This document shows, in pieces, positions 27,146-36,356 of a DNA stretch of 64,000 nucleotides. How positions within the stretch are numbered: position 1 is the first letter of the stretch; each line of letters opens with the position of its first letter. The translations under genes were made by a program, and so were the position numbers. The stretch is from Vibrio sp. B1FLJ16 (GTDB taxonomy: Bacteria > Pseudomonadota > Gammaproteobacteria > Enterobacterales > Vibrionaceae), in contig NZ_HG992750.1 in assembly GCF_905175385.1 (NCBI RefSeq), positions 496,001 through 560,000 on the forward strand. The letters are read 5' to 3'. The notes beneath the pieces are model-generated. The model had not been told where the DNA came from. It did not search any database and worked only from the letters and a program-made list of their open reading frames with translations.

Positions 27146-27921
27146 TGGCTAAGTTTGCAGCAAATCTCACTCTGTTATTTACGGAAGTACCGTTTCTTGA
27201 GCGTTTTGAAAAAGCACATCAAGCGGGTTTTAAAGCAGTGGAATACCTTTTTCCTTACGCTTACGAGCCGCAGGAATTAGCAGATAAAATGCAGCAATTT
27301 GGTTTCGAACAAGCACTTTTCAATATGCCGCCGGGTGACTGGGATGCGGGAGAAAAAGGCTTTGCTGCAATCCCAGGCCGTGAAAACGAGTTTAAAGCGA
27401 GCGTAGAAACAGCGCTGATGTATGCGAACAAGCTGAACTGTAAAAAGGTGCATGCTATGTCCGGCATCGTTGATGAGCGATTCACTCGTGAACAACACAT
27501 AGAAACGTTTATCGCTAACATTCGCTACGCAGCAGACAAGTTTGCAGAGCACGGCATTGAACTCATGCTTGAGCCATTAAACAACCGTGATGTGCCTAAC
27601 TACTTCATTGCCCATCAACGTGATGCCGTGGAGCTAATTAAGCAGGTAGAGCGACCAAACGTGAAGTTGCAACTGGATCTGTACCACGCACAAATTATGG
27701 ATGGTGATTTAAGCACTCTGATTCGTGAAGTCGCACCGTACACAGGGCACATTCAAATCGCTTCTGTACCGGAAAGACACGAACCTTCGGAAGGCGAGCT
27801 GAACTATCCTCATTTGTTCGATGTGTTAGATGACTCAGGTTACCAAGGGTGGATTGGTTGTGAATACAACCCGAGAAATACCACAGAGCATGGACTCGGC
27901 TGGGTCAAACCCTACCTGTAA
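27145..27921 (+). CDS. otnI: 2-oxo-tetronate isomerase (hydroxypyruvate isomerase-like)
   Basis: A 258-residue TIM-barrel of the Hyi/xylose isomerase-like group with Glu in Leu-Glu-Pro-Leu-Asn (about 140-144), Gln-Leu-Asp-Leu-Tyr-His (about 173-178) and Gly-Cys-Glu-Tyr (about 238-241). In these operons it converts 2-oxo- to 3-oxo-tetronate between the dehydrogenase and kinase steps. A true hydroxypyruvate isomerase is the alternative. The gene overlaps otnC, so coupling is likely. Confidence 0.86.
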   Translation: MAKFAANLTLLFTEVPFLERFEKAHQAGFKAVEYLFPYAYEPQELADKMQQFGFEQALFNMPPGDWDAGEKGFAAIPGRENEFKASVETALMYANKLNCKKVHAMSGIVDERFTREQHIETFIANIRYAADKFAEHGIELMLEPLNNRDVPNYFIAHQRDAVELIKQVERPNVKLQLDLYHAQIMDGDLSTLIREVAPYTGHIQIASVPERHEPSEGELNYPHLFDVLDDSGYQGWIGCEYNPRNTTEHGLGWVKPYL

Positions 27922-27939
27922 CTGCTTATAACCAAAAAA

Positions 27940-27958
27940 CGCTTTGCTCAACAAAGCG
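27940..27958 (+). promoter_or_regulatory. Intercistronic hairpin between otnI and the permease
   Basis: CGCTTTG (27940-27946) pairs with CAAAGCG (27952-27958) around a 5-base loop. There is no T-run, so it is more likely an mRNA-processing or stability element than a full terminator. The permease starts 125 bp later. Confidence 0.45.
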
Positions 27959-28083
27959 AACTGGAAAAGTAAAGCCAGTTTAATCAACAAGATTAAACTT
28001 TATAAATAACAATAAGCGCGGTGGGTATCGCTCGATTACCCATCAGTGCAAACCCTACGAAATACGAGAAGAAGGAAACAAAA

Positions 28084-29538
28084 ATGGACGGAGCATTAAT
28101 AGGCATTGTGATTGGTATCATCGCCATGATGGGGATGATTATAAAAACACGTATCCCTGTCGCGCTTGCGATGATTATTGCCAGCATTATCATGGGTCTG
28201 TTCGCAGGAATGGCACCGACCGAGTTAATTAACGCGATCAAAGCTGGCTTCGGCGGCGTTCTGGGTGGTATTGGCCTGATCATCGCTTTCGGCGTTATCA
28301 TGGGAGCGTGTTTTGAACGCTCTGGCGCGGCGGTTCGCATGGCGAAAACGTTCGTAAAAATTTGTGGTAAAGGTCGTGAAGATCTTGCGCTTGGTTTCAC
28401 CGGCGTGCTTGTGGCAATCCCTGTATTCTGTGACTCTGCGTACATCATTTTACACTCTCTTGTTCGCGCAATTTCACGTGATACTGGTAAGTCAGCAGTT
28501 GGCTTAGGTGTAACACTTGCTCTTGGTCTCTTGATCACTCACGCGCTTGTGCCGCCAACACCAGGGCCAGTTGCTGTTGCAGGTATTCTTGGTGTAGACC
28601 TTGGTGAGTACATGCTTTGGGGTCTGATGGTTTCAATACCAATGATGCTTCTGTCTATGATCTACATCCGCCGCGTTGGTAACGAATACTACCGCGTTCC
28701 AAATGGTGAATCTTGGATCACAAATCAAGCGGATTGGGCAAACCTTGAGAAAGTAAAAGCAACGGATGATAAAGATCTACCAGGTAACTTCCTATCATTT
28801 GGTCCTATCCTGATTCCAATTGCACTTATCCTAGCTAACACACTGATTGGTAAGGGTGATACTGCGCTACATACAGTAATGTCTCTATTGGGTAACCCAG
28901 TAGTAGCCGTTGGCCTGGGTGTACTTATGGCACTTTACGGTCTAACTCGTCACATTGAACGTAAAGACATGGTTGGTTCCATGGATGATGCGCTATCAAC
29001 GACAGGTCTAATCCTTGTGGTTACTGGCTGTGGTGGTGCAATGGGTGCGGTACTAAAAGCATCTGGTGCAGGTCCACAGGTTGCAGAAGCAATCGCAAGC
29101 AGCGGTATTCCACCACTACTAGTTCCATTAGCAATTGCATCAATGCTTCGCCTGATTCAAGGTTCAGCGACAGCGTCTATGATGGTTGCGGCAACAATGA
29201 CACTGCCTCTGGTAGAAACACTAGGTTTAGACCCAGTATTTGTTGCACTAGCGTGTGCGGTTGGCCCTGTAGGCTTCTCTCACCTAAACGACTCTTACTT
29301 CCACATTATCAACCGTACGCTGGGTATCACTGAACTGGCGGATCAGCTGAAGATTTGGTCAGTATCGTCAACTATCGCATGGGCTATCGGTGCTTCAATC
29401 ATCATGGTTCTGAACTTAGTGTTCGGTAAAGGTGGCACCATTATCGATCCGTTAGTACCAATCGCTGTACTTGCTGCGGTAATCATTGCGGTAAAAATCA
29501 AAAGTGGTAAAACTAACTCTGTAGAATCGATTGCATAG
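28084..29538 (+). CDS. GntP-family permease
   Basis: A 484-residue inner-membrane protein with about 12-14 hydrophobic segments and the GntP landmarks Gly-Gly-Ile-Gly-Leu-Ile near residue 60, Pro-Pro-Thr-Pro-Gly-Pro near residue 160 and Gly-Ser-Ala-Thr-Ala-Ser near residue 361. The start at 28084 has AAGGAA 8 bp upstream; the earlier in-frame start at 28021 is unlikely. It is the probable importer of the sugar acid used by the flanking genes, by proton symport. It is followed by a terminator. Confidence 0.9.
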   Translation: MDGALIGIVIGIIAMMGMIIKTRIPVALAMIIASIIMGLFAGMAPTELINAIKAGFGGVLGGIGLIIAFGVIMGACFERSGAAVRMAKTFVKICGKGREDLALGFTGVLVAIPVFCDSAYIILHSLVRAISRDTGKSAVGLGVTLALGLLITHALVPPTPGPVAVAGILGVDLGEYMLWGLMVSIPMMLLSMIYIRRVGNEYYRVPNGESWITNQADWANLEKVKATDDKDLPGNFLSFGPILIPIALILANTLIGKGDTALHTVMSLLGNPVVAVGLGVLMALYGLTRHIERKDMVGSMDDALSTTGLILVVTGCGGAMGAVLKASGAGPQVAEAIASSGIPPLLVPLAIASMLRLIQGSATASMMVAATMTLPLVETLGLDPVFVALACAVGPVGFSHLNDSYFHIINRTLGITELADQLKIWSVSSTIAWAIGASIIMVLNLVFGKGGTIIDPLVPIAVLAAVIIAVKIKSGKTNSVESIA

Positions 29539-29560
29539 TAATGTAAGCAGGTCATAAATT

Positions 29561-29596
29561 AAGAGCCCTATATTGCTAATACCAATATGGGGCTTT
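29561..29596 (+). terminator. Terminator after the GntP permease gene
   Basis: AAGAGCCCTATATTG pairs with CAATATGGGGCTTT around a 7-base loop. The stem resembles the terminators at 17054 and 19905. Confidence 0.75.
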
Positions 29597-29661
29597 ATCA
29601 GCATATGACCCATTGGTTATTCGATTTAAACTCAATCATTCAATAAAGTGGTGTGCTATTG

Positions 29662-30813
29662 ATGAAAATTGTAATTGCCCCAGATTCTTATAAAGAAAGC
29701 CTATCTGCAATAGAAGTGGCTGAAGCCATTGAAACCGGATTTAAGAGGGTCTTTCCGGATTGGCAATATGTGAAATGCCCGGTTGCTGATGGCGGTGAAG
29801 GTTCGGTTGAAGCACTCGTAGATGCATCTGGTGGTCATCTGGTTAAAACACAGGTTGTGGGCCCGCTGGGAGAGCCTCATCAGGCGTTTTATGGCATTTC
29901 TGGTGACAAAAAAACGGCATTTATTGAAATGGCTGCTGCAAGTGGTATTGAGCTTGTTCCGGTAGAGCAACGAAATCCTTACACAGCGACCAGTTATGGA
30001 ACGGGGCAGTTAATTGAGCATGCGCTTGAGCAGGGTATCCGTCACCTTATTCTGTGCATTGGTGGCAGTGCGACCAATGATGCTGGTTGTGGCATGATGC
30101 AGGCGTTGGGTGTTTCGTTTAAAGATGCACAAGGGAACGAGCTACCTTATGGTGGGTTAGCGTTGAAGAGCCTTGAGAACATTGATGTAACAGGTCTTGA
30201 CCCGCGGTTAAGTGAATGCCTGATTGAAGTAGCTTGTGATGTGACCAATCCGTTGACAGGAACAAATGGCGCTTCATATGTCTACGGACCGCAAAAAGGA
30301 GCGACGCCAGAGATGGTGGTACGCCTTGATGCTGCATTGGCTAATTTTGCTGAAGTCGTAGAGCGTGACCTGAATAAGCAGGTAAACGATATTCCGGGAG
30401 CAGGTGCCGCAGGCGGTATGGGAGCAGCATTTTGTGGCTTTTTAAACGCTGAGCTTCGTCCGGGAATTGATATTATGACCCAGGCTGTGGGGCTGGAAGC
30501 GATAGTTCAAGACGCCGACTTGGTCATAACAGGTGAAGGTCGTTTGGACAGCCAGAGCGTAAATGGCAAAGTGCCAGTGGGTGTCGCTAAAGTAGCTAAG
30601 CGTTATAACTTACCAGTTATCGCTATAGCCGGTGCGTTAGCTGATGACGTTGAGGAAGTATATTCTCACGGCATTGATGCGGCGTTCGATACGGTTTACA
30701 AAATTACGACTTTTGATGAAATCGTGGCTCAGGCGAAAACAAATGTAATACGCAGTTCATTCAACATTGCTGTGGCCCTGAAGTTAGGCCAACAACTCAG
30801 ACCATCAGAGTGA
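29662..30813 (+). CDS. Glycerate 2-kinase
   Basis: A 383-residue kinase of the GarK/GlxK family. It opens with Lys-Ile-Val-Ile-Ala-Pro-Asp-Ser-Tyr-Lys-Glu-Ser and has Pro-Val-Ala-Asp-Gly-Gly-Glu-Gly (about 41-48), Ile-Gly-Gly-Ser-Ala-Thr-Asn-Asp (about 133-140) and Thr-Gly-Glu-Gly-Arg-Leu-Asp (about 290-296). ATP phosphorylates D-glycerate to 2-phosphoglycerate. I take ATG 29662; GTG 29653 would add three residues. It follows the permease terminator and may have its own promoter. It is not needed for the tetronate route to triose phosphate, so it may serve glycerate taken up by the same permease. Confidence 0.88.
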   Translation: MKIVIAPDSYKESLSAIEVAEAIETGFKRVFPDWQYVKCPVADGGEGSVEALVDASGGHLVKTQVVGPLGEPHQAFYGISGDKKTAFIEMAAASGIELVPVEQRNPYTATSYGTGQLIEHALEQGIRHLILCIGGSATNDAGCGMMQALGVSFKDAQGNELPYGGLALKSLENIDVTGLDPRLSECLIEVACDVTNPLTGTNGASYVYGPQKGATPEMVVRLDAALANFAEVVERDLNKQVNDIPGAGAAGGMGAAFCGFLNAELRPGIDIMTQAVGLEAIVQDADLVITGEGRLDSQSVNGKVPVGVAKVAKRYNLPVIAIAGALADDVEEVYSHGIDAAFDTVYKITTFDEIVAQAKTNVIRSSFNIAVALKLGQQLRPSE

Positions 30814-30894
30814 ATCCCGATTTATCACTGACTATGATTCCACGACTTGTTTTAGTTTTTATGTAGTAGTAAGCACTGGAAAACTATCCAAGGA

Positions 30895-31161
30895 TATACC
30901 CAAGTAACCTCAAGATGCTCGGTTCAGCGAGAATGACTTGGCTTACAGACGAGGCAACGATTTGATGATCTAGTGGTTCTAAATCAAAAATCGTTAACAA
31001 AGTATGAAAGCCAAGATAACTCGCCCTTTGGGAGCGTGTCACTGACACAATTTCATCGTCAAACAACTTGGAAAGAGCTCGCTATTCCGCTGCGTTGCTT
31101 TCCTCGAACTTGAGTCAGTGACAACGCTCTGAACCCTGCATCTTGAAGTCACTTGGGTATA
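30895..31161. repeat. MITE-like element, fourth copy
   Basis: This 267-bp element is closest to the 9445 copy, with identical left end TATACCCAAGTAACCTCAAG and right end CTTGAAGTCACTTGGGTATA. It is flanked by TA and has no coding capacity. It lies between the glycerate kinase and PEP-CTERM genes. Confidence 0.85.
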
Positions 31162-31496
31162 TATTCTCTTAAATAGATTCTATTGATATTTAACGAGCAG
31201 AAATCTGACTGATTTAGATTTTTTGCTCTATATTTTAATTTGGGCGTTAAGAGGCGCTTTGTAAAAGTTTAATTTAAATATAATAGGATATAAGTTTATC
31301 TTTAAGATTTGTTATTTAATCCTATATTCATGATTTTAAATTCGGCAATTAAACTTTTTAATTAGGATGTTTATTATTAATGTCAATTATTGAGCTAGAT
31401 TGAATTAGTACGATGTTGTTAGGTTTGACTGCAATATGTAATTAATTAGAGTTGCTGATATCATGGTAAAGATAACAGAATAAACGCTTGGGGATA
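31162..31496. other. 335-bp very AT-rich region, no gene seen
   Basis: No open frame or structure that I can support is visible. Base composition is far lower in GC than the flanking genes. Confidence 0.4.
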
Positions 31497-31530
31497 AAAA
31501 AGCTGAACCTAAAAGATAGGCTCAGCTTTT
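31497..31530 (-). terminator. Hairpin downstream of the PEP-CTERM gene
   Basis: AAAAGCTGA...TCAGCTTTT forms a stem with one internal mismatch (CCT/AGG inside). On the minus strand six T follow, so it fits as terminator of the gene ending at 31672, 140 bp upstream. It could also end an unseen small RNA. Confidence 0.6.
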
Positions 31531-31671
31531 GTCGTCATTTATATAAACATTTAGTATTAATAACACATCAAAGAAAAGGCCGTGTACAAAATAGCAACAA
31601 CAACGGTCACTATCGCCTCAAAGGTAATGTAGTTACTTGGTTCTATTAAATGACATGTATTAGCTTAGACG

Positions 31672-32478
31672 TTAACAAGGCAAACTTTCTGTTAGTGAAC
31701 TTGAACTGTTTTTCTGTGCCTTTGGACGGTAACGCATTGATAGAACTGCAAAACCGATAAGTAGAATTGCCCAAGAAGAAGGTTCAGGGATTGGAGTACG
31801 AATGATATCTACGTCTATATCAGCAAATTGACCAAAACGAATGTTGTCAATTGCAAACCCTGCAGGTTCATCTCCAACAAGATCAAGGAATACCCCAGCA
31901 ATAGAAGAGGTGCCATCATCAGTCGCAAGACCGAGAAATTCAATGCCTGTAACGGTATTAGATACTGATCCAATCAAATTACCAGCTCGATCAAAAGCGG
32001 TAATTGCTGTTGATGTTACAGCGTTGAAGTAACCACCATCAAAGCCAACACCAAATTGGTCTTCGCTGAAAAGCACTGCAATACCCCCATTAAAGCGAGG
32101 AGTGCCGCTTAACACAGGAGAGGTCGGGTTTGAACCATCTTGAGTGATGAATGTGGATGGGGAGTTTGCGTCTAAAGATAAGGGACTTGATGGCTGGCCG
32201 ATAATACATGCACTTGCAGCTGCTCCGGGGCAATCAGCAGAGGGGTTCTGACTCAAACTTTGTCCTAAAAACCATCCACCAAAGCTTACATTCGGATCGC
32301 TTGCCTCGCCGCCATATTCTGTTGGCGTATAATAAGGGTTGACGGTTCCAAGCGAAAATTCTGAAAAAGTGATCACTCCAGAACCACTATTGAAGTCAGT
32401 TTCAGAGAGAGTAATTATTCCTCCATACGAATTTATTGATAATAATAGCAATGGTAATGTGGCAATAAATCTAAACAT
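31672..32478 (-). CDS. PEP-CTERM sorting-signal protein
   Basis: A 268-residue secreted protein. An N-terminal signal peptide ends near Ser-Tyr-Gly (17-19). The long middle is Gly/Ser/Thr-rich and looks like a beta-sandwich. The C-terminal signal has Pro-Glu-Pro at 231-233, a hydrophobic stretch at 235-248 and a basic cluster Arg-Tyr-Arg-Pro-Lys. Exosortase EpsH-type enzymes cut such tails and the proteins usually associate with exopolysaccharide. The tail after the basic cluster is longer than usual (about 15 residues). No exosortase lies in this window. The function of the middle domain is unknown. Confidence 0.82.
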   Translation of the reverse strand: MFRFIATLPLLLLSINSYGGIITLSETDFNSGSGVITFSEFSLGTVNPYYTPTEYGGEASDPNVSFGGWFLGQSLSQNPSADCPGAAASACIIGQPSSPLSLDANSPSTFITQDGSNPTSPVLSGTPRFNGGIAVLFSEDQFGVGFDGGYFNAVTSTAITAFDRAGNLIGSVSNTVTGIEFLGLATDDGTSSIAGVFLDLVGDEPAGFAIDNIRFGQFADIDVDIIRTPIPEPSSWAILLIGFAVLSMRYRPKAQKNSSSSLTESLPC

Positions 32479-32833
32479 TTAATATTTCTCCTTTATTAAT
32501 ATTAGGCAAATATAAAATTTGCCAAGGCCGTTTAAGTTAAATTTATGCCGTTTTATAAGTTGCTAATTTTGTTACTTTTAAATTTTGCAACTTTTTGTTT
32601 GTGTAAAATTAACTGACGAATTAATTGATTTTTAATAATTGTTAAATGTTTTAATTAATGTTTTTGTAAATAAATTGATGAGTAATTTGTATTCTAAAAC
32701 GTAGCAATGTTTGTAGATCAAGAGCTCTGGTTGAAAACGTTATGCTGAAGCTATTTCGGAAAATTGGGCAACTTTAGTGTTATTCATCAATACTTAGAGG
32801 AGATAAGTTACAGAGCTACAAAAAGGAATTGCC
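32479..32833. promoter_or_regulatory. 355-bp divergent AT-rich spacer
   Basis: It separates the PEP-CTERM gene (minus) from nadE (plus) and must carry both promoters. Long A/T runs and repeated TTAATT-type words are present. I see no clear operator or repeat. Confidence 0.35.
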
Positions 32834-34919
32834 GTGAAAAAACTGCGTATTAGCTCATGTTCTTTGAACCAGACTCCGATGGATTGGAACGGAAACCTGA
32901 CGAATATTAAAAAAGCAATTCAAATTGCGCACAACAAAGGGGCTAAGTTACTCATTACGCCTGAGCTATGCATTTCTGGCTATGGCTGTGAAGATTTTTT
33001 CCATAGCCCTCATATCGCTAATCGGGCACTGAAAAGTGTCGTTGAACTAATCCAGTTTATTCCCGATAGTATGGCGGTTTCCGTAGGGCTGCCGGTGCTG
33101 ATCAACAATCGCATATACAACGGTGTTGCTCTGCTCACCAGCAAAGGCATTCAGGGTATTTCTCTAAAGCGTAACCTAGCCGCCAATGGCCTCCACTATG
33201 AGCAGCGTTGGTTTACACCCTGGACGAGGGATAAGAACGCATCAGTGTCGATGAACGGGTGCCCGGAACCTGTGCCTATTGGTAACCTTGTTTACAGTAT
33301 TGACGGCGTCAGAATCGGCTTTGAGATTTGTGAAGATGCGTGGGTGGCTAACCGCACATCAGAACACTTCTTTAATCAAGGGGTGGAAATCATCGCCAAT
33401 CCGAGTGCCAGTCATTTTGCTATCGGTAAATCGTTGACACGTAAACGGCTCGTGGAGGAATCTAGCCGAGTTTATTCTGCCTGCTATGTCTACTCTAATC
33501 TGTCTGGCTGTGAGTCTGGCCGCGCCATTTATGATGGCGGTGTGATGATTGCAGTTGACGGTAGCCTGGTTGCCAAAGGCGAACGATTCCACATGAGCGA
33601 TGTGGAAGTCATTACTGCCGATATCGATTTGTCCCGCAGCCGGATAGGCCAAATCAATAGCAGTCAACGTTATTACGAGGAACATGACTTTGACACTGAG
33701 GCGATCGTAAAAATCAGACTGAGTGAAGCGGCCAATTCACCGAAGTTAACTGTACAGTCATTAAATCAGCCTTGGGAGGATAGCGAGCACTTAGAGCATG
33801 AAGAAGCACTACGTGCGATTGCGATGGGTCTTCGTGACTGGCTGAAGAAAACACATACTGGTGGTTATGCGCTCTCATTAAGTGGGGGGGGCGGATTCTG
33901 CATTGGTTGCCAGTACTGTTTATGTATCCGTTATCCTGGAGTTGTGGGAGCTTGTTACTAAGACAGAACAAGGCTCCGACTGTATTCTTCCTGAACATCT
34001 GAAAAAGTTTGTCGCGCAAGAGCAGGTTCAAACGTTCCAACACGTAATGCTAACCGACAACCAGTACGATTTAGTGATGAAAACCGCATCGGCAATTATG
34101 TCTAACATGCTGACTACCGCTTATCAGGCCAGCGCGAACAGCGGATCGGTAACTCACGAAGCTGCAAAAAATGTAGCGGAGTCATTTGGAGCGAAGTTCC
34201 TGAATCTGAACATTGCTGAGGTAGTCGAAAACTACGAGTCTATGATATCGAAGGCCACCAATAATCAGCTCAACTGGAATGATCATGATATCGCCCTGCA
34301 GAATATTCAGGCTCGTGTTCGGTCACCGAGTATTTGGTTCATCGCTAATTTAGAAAATAAACTCTTGCTCACAACCAGCAACATGTCGGAAGGGGCAGTG
34401 GGGTACTGTACGATGGACGGTGACTCTTCCGGTGTGCTTGCCCCGATTTCTGGTGTTACTAAAAGTCGAATTCTGAAAATGCTGGTCTGGCTGGAGCAAA
34501 AGGGTTTTTACTGTTCAGGAAAGCAAATTCTTAAGTTGGAAGCGCTCTCATATATAAATAATCAACGCCCGACGGCAGAGCTGCGCCCCGAAGAGCAAAG
34601 TGATGAAGATGATCTGATGCCTTATGATGTGCTGGATCGCATGGTCTTTTTAACACTAGAGGCAGGCATGTCTCCCGGGGATATTTATGATGCGATGTCG
34701 GAAGAGTTTGAGACCATAGACAAGCAAACCATGGCGGATTACACCGTGAAGTTTTTCAGGTTACTTTTCCGCAATCAGTGGAAACGTGACCGTCAGGCCC
34801 CCGGTTTTCATATTGAAGTAAATAGTCTGGATCCAAAAACCTATAAGCGTTTTCCGTTGCTAAGTTCTGGTTATCGGGAAGAACTTAGTGATATTGAGAA
34901 CCGCAGTCACGGTGAATGA
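32834..34919 (+). pseudogene. nadE: Glutamine-dependent NAD+ synthetase, frameshifted
   Basis: The first part is a nitrilase-fold glutaminase domain with E44, K112 and C166 (Phe-Glu-Ile-Cys-Glu-Asp). The second is the ATP-pyrophosphatase NAD synthase domain. They are in different frames. The break lies inside the ATP-binding P-loop, in eight G at 33884-33891. Seven would read Ser-Gly-Gly-Ala-Asp-Ser, the exact family motif, and give a 694-residue protein, normal for the long form. It converts deamido-NAD to NAD with glutamine as nitrogen source. GTG 32834 follows AAGGAA. As read, neither half could work. An uncorrected sequencing error is the simplest explanation, though a separate short NadE elsewhere could make it dispensable. 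Confidence 0.88.
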
Positions 34920-34933
34920 CGGAAATTGAAAAT

Positions 34934-34971
34934 AAAAAGGTGAGTTACTCTATTAGGTAACTCACCTTTTT
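34934..34971. terminator. Bidirectional terminator between nadE and DUF2798
   Basis: AAAAAGGTGAGTTAC pairs with GTAACTCACCTTTTT. A-runs and T-runs flank both sides of the stem, so it can serve the two convergent genes. Confidence 0.85.
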
Positions 34972-35017
34972 AACGCCAGTGTAAACACCAGTCCAATCTA
35001 AATTTCAGAAGCGAGAA

Positions 35018-35491
35018 TTAATTGGCAGCTACCATCTCTGCTGGTGGAAACAGTTTGAAAAACGCTGCTCGTGCGATCGGGCCAACGACGACAAATTGCA
35101 GAGGCAATGCAACAATGATGTTAAGCGCAAACACTTTAGCATAAGCGGCAAGCAGAGAACCTTCATAGCCTTGAACCACAGTAGCAATCAGCGACATTGC
35201 GGTACACATGAACAGCACCATGAGCCCAGATATAAGCAGAACTTTTTTAATAAATGGTGTGGTTTCGTTGGTCAACTTCGCAACGATTTTCTTTACCAAA
35301 GGCGCAACGAAAAACCAATCAATGACAAACGCCACTGCGAAGATCATGACAAATTTTACAGACGCTAATGAACCGATCACGTCAACGTGACCAGACGAGT
35401 GTAGAAACGTATTGTATATCGTCATCCCTAACACCATTAGAAAGCAGATCATTATTGAGAAAACGAAGTTCTCATATTTATTCTTACCCAT
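35018..35491 (-). CDS. DUF2798 family membrane protein (two-domain)
   Basis: The 157-residue protein has four membrane helices arranged as two similar halves, each ending in a Phe-Val-Val-Gly-Pro or Phe-Val-Ala-Pro-Leu-Val stretch typical of DUF2798. It has no known activity. It is divergent from a MarR gene and both flank two palindromes, so it is probably derepressed when MarR senses a small molecule. A decayed relative lies at 22924-23160. Confidence 0.82.
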   Translation of the reverse strand: MGKNKYENFVFSIMICFLMVLGMTIYNTFLHSSGHVDVIGSLASVKFVMIFAVAFVIDWFFVAPLVKKIVAKLTNETTPFIKKVLLISGLMVLFMCTAMSLIATVVQGYEGSLLAAYAKVFALNIIVALPLQFVVVGPIARAAFFKLFPPAEMVAAN

Positions 35492-35519
35492 AAATCCTCA
35501 ATCAAAACTAAAATCAACA

Positions 35520-35536
35520 TGTCAACTTGGTTGACA
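35520..35536. promoter_or_regulatory. MarR operator 1
   Basis: TGTCAACTTGGTTGACA is a perfect inverted repeat (7-bp arms, 3-bp spacer) in the spacer between the DUF2798 and marR-type genes. Confidence 0.75.
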
Positions 35537-35556
35537 ATGTTAGGGTGGTTGAATTT

Positions 35557-35579
35557 AATTGTCAACCAGATTGACAATT
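35557..35579. promoter_or_regulatory. MarR operator 2
   Basis: AATTGTCAA and TTGACAATT form perfect 9-bp arms around a 5-bp spacer. It shares the TTGTCAA core with operator 1, 37 bp away, so one protein probably binds both. Confidence 0.75.
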
Positions 35580-35629
35580 GTTTAAGCTAAGGCATACTTT
35601 GCGGCACATAGTGATTTTCAGAGCAGAAC

Positions 35630-36073
35630 ATGGACACTAATAAATATTTTTACACCTTAGGGCTTGTTGACCTTATCAGTGAAAAACATAAGCAGCTTCG
35701 ACAAGAAACCATGCAGAGAATAGAAAGCCATTTTGGGCAGGTGTTTTCTGAAATGGACATTTATCTTGTCAGCCTCATCCAGTTTAATCCTATGAGTGTC
35801 AGTGAATCAGCGCGGTATATGAACATCAGCAGGCAAGCGGCCCATAAACATGTTAAGAACCTGGAGTCACTGAACTTTGTACAGTTGATGACCTCTGAAA
35901 CTAATCGTCGGGAAAAAATCATCACACTTACGGATTCTGGCAAGCAATTGGGTGAGCAAGTTAACGGGATTAAAACAGAGCTGGAGTTAGAGTTGAAAGC
36001 GCAGTTAGGTGAAGAGAACTATGCGTTAATCAAATCACTGCTCAAAGATGATTGGATCGGTCCAAAGGCTTAG
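35630..36073 (+). CDS. MarR-family regulator
   Basis: A 147-residue winged-helix protein. The recognition helix contains Ile-Ser-Arg-Gln-Ala-Ala-His-Lys-His (about 65-73), and the wing has Asn-Arg-Arg-Glu-Lys (about 91-95), followed by Leu-Thr-Asp-Ser-Gly. It is divergent from DUF2798 across two palindromes and likely represses both genes. The inducer is unknown. Confidence 0.87.
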   Translation: MDTNKYFYTLGLVDLISEKHKQLRQETMQRIESHFGQVFSEMDIYLVSLIQFNPMSVSESARYMNISRQAAHKHVKNLESLNFVQLMTSETNRREKIITLTDSGKQLGEQVNGIKTELELELKAQLGEENYALIKSLLKDDWIGPKA

Positions 36074-36121
36074 TTGCCGAGTAATAACGCTCATTTAACA
36101 GCGAATGGTAGAATGTATCTA

Positions 36122-36260
36122 CCCGTCATTCTGAACAGCGACGTAGGAGCGTGATTCAGAATATTCAATCCGAGCACTGTGTCGCCTAAATGACTTCTAT
36201 TTATCTTCAGCGTGCTGATATTAGATTCCTAGTCTCGCCATGGCTCGCTGGAATGACCCT
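36122..36260. repeat. Small palindromic intergenic repeat
   Basis: The segment is bounded by CCGTCATTC and GAATGACCC and contains further paired words (ATTCTGAA / TTCAGAAT). This is the pattern of short GTCATTC-ended intergenic repeats common in vibrios. I see only this copy here, so the call is tentative. Confidence 0.4.
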
Positions 36261-36356
36261 GTAAGGGACGTTCGATTGACATTAAACTTCTGGATAAATG
36301 ACCGCTCTGTAACTATTTGTATAATCGTGCTTTGAGGCAAAAATTTTAGCCATAAT

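Noticed and set aside
9445..31161. Insertion sequences encoding a transposase
   Set aside because: The elements are about 270-280 bp and have no open reading frame with transposase motifs. They were called MITE-like repeats only.
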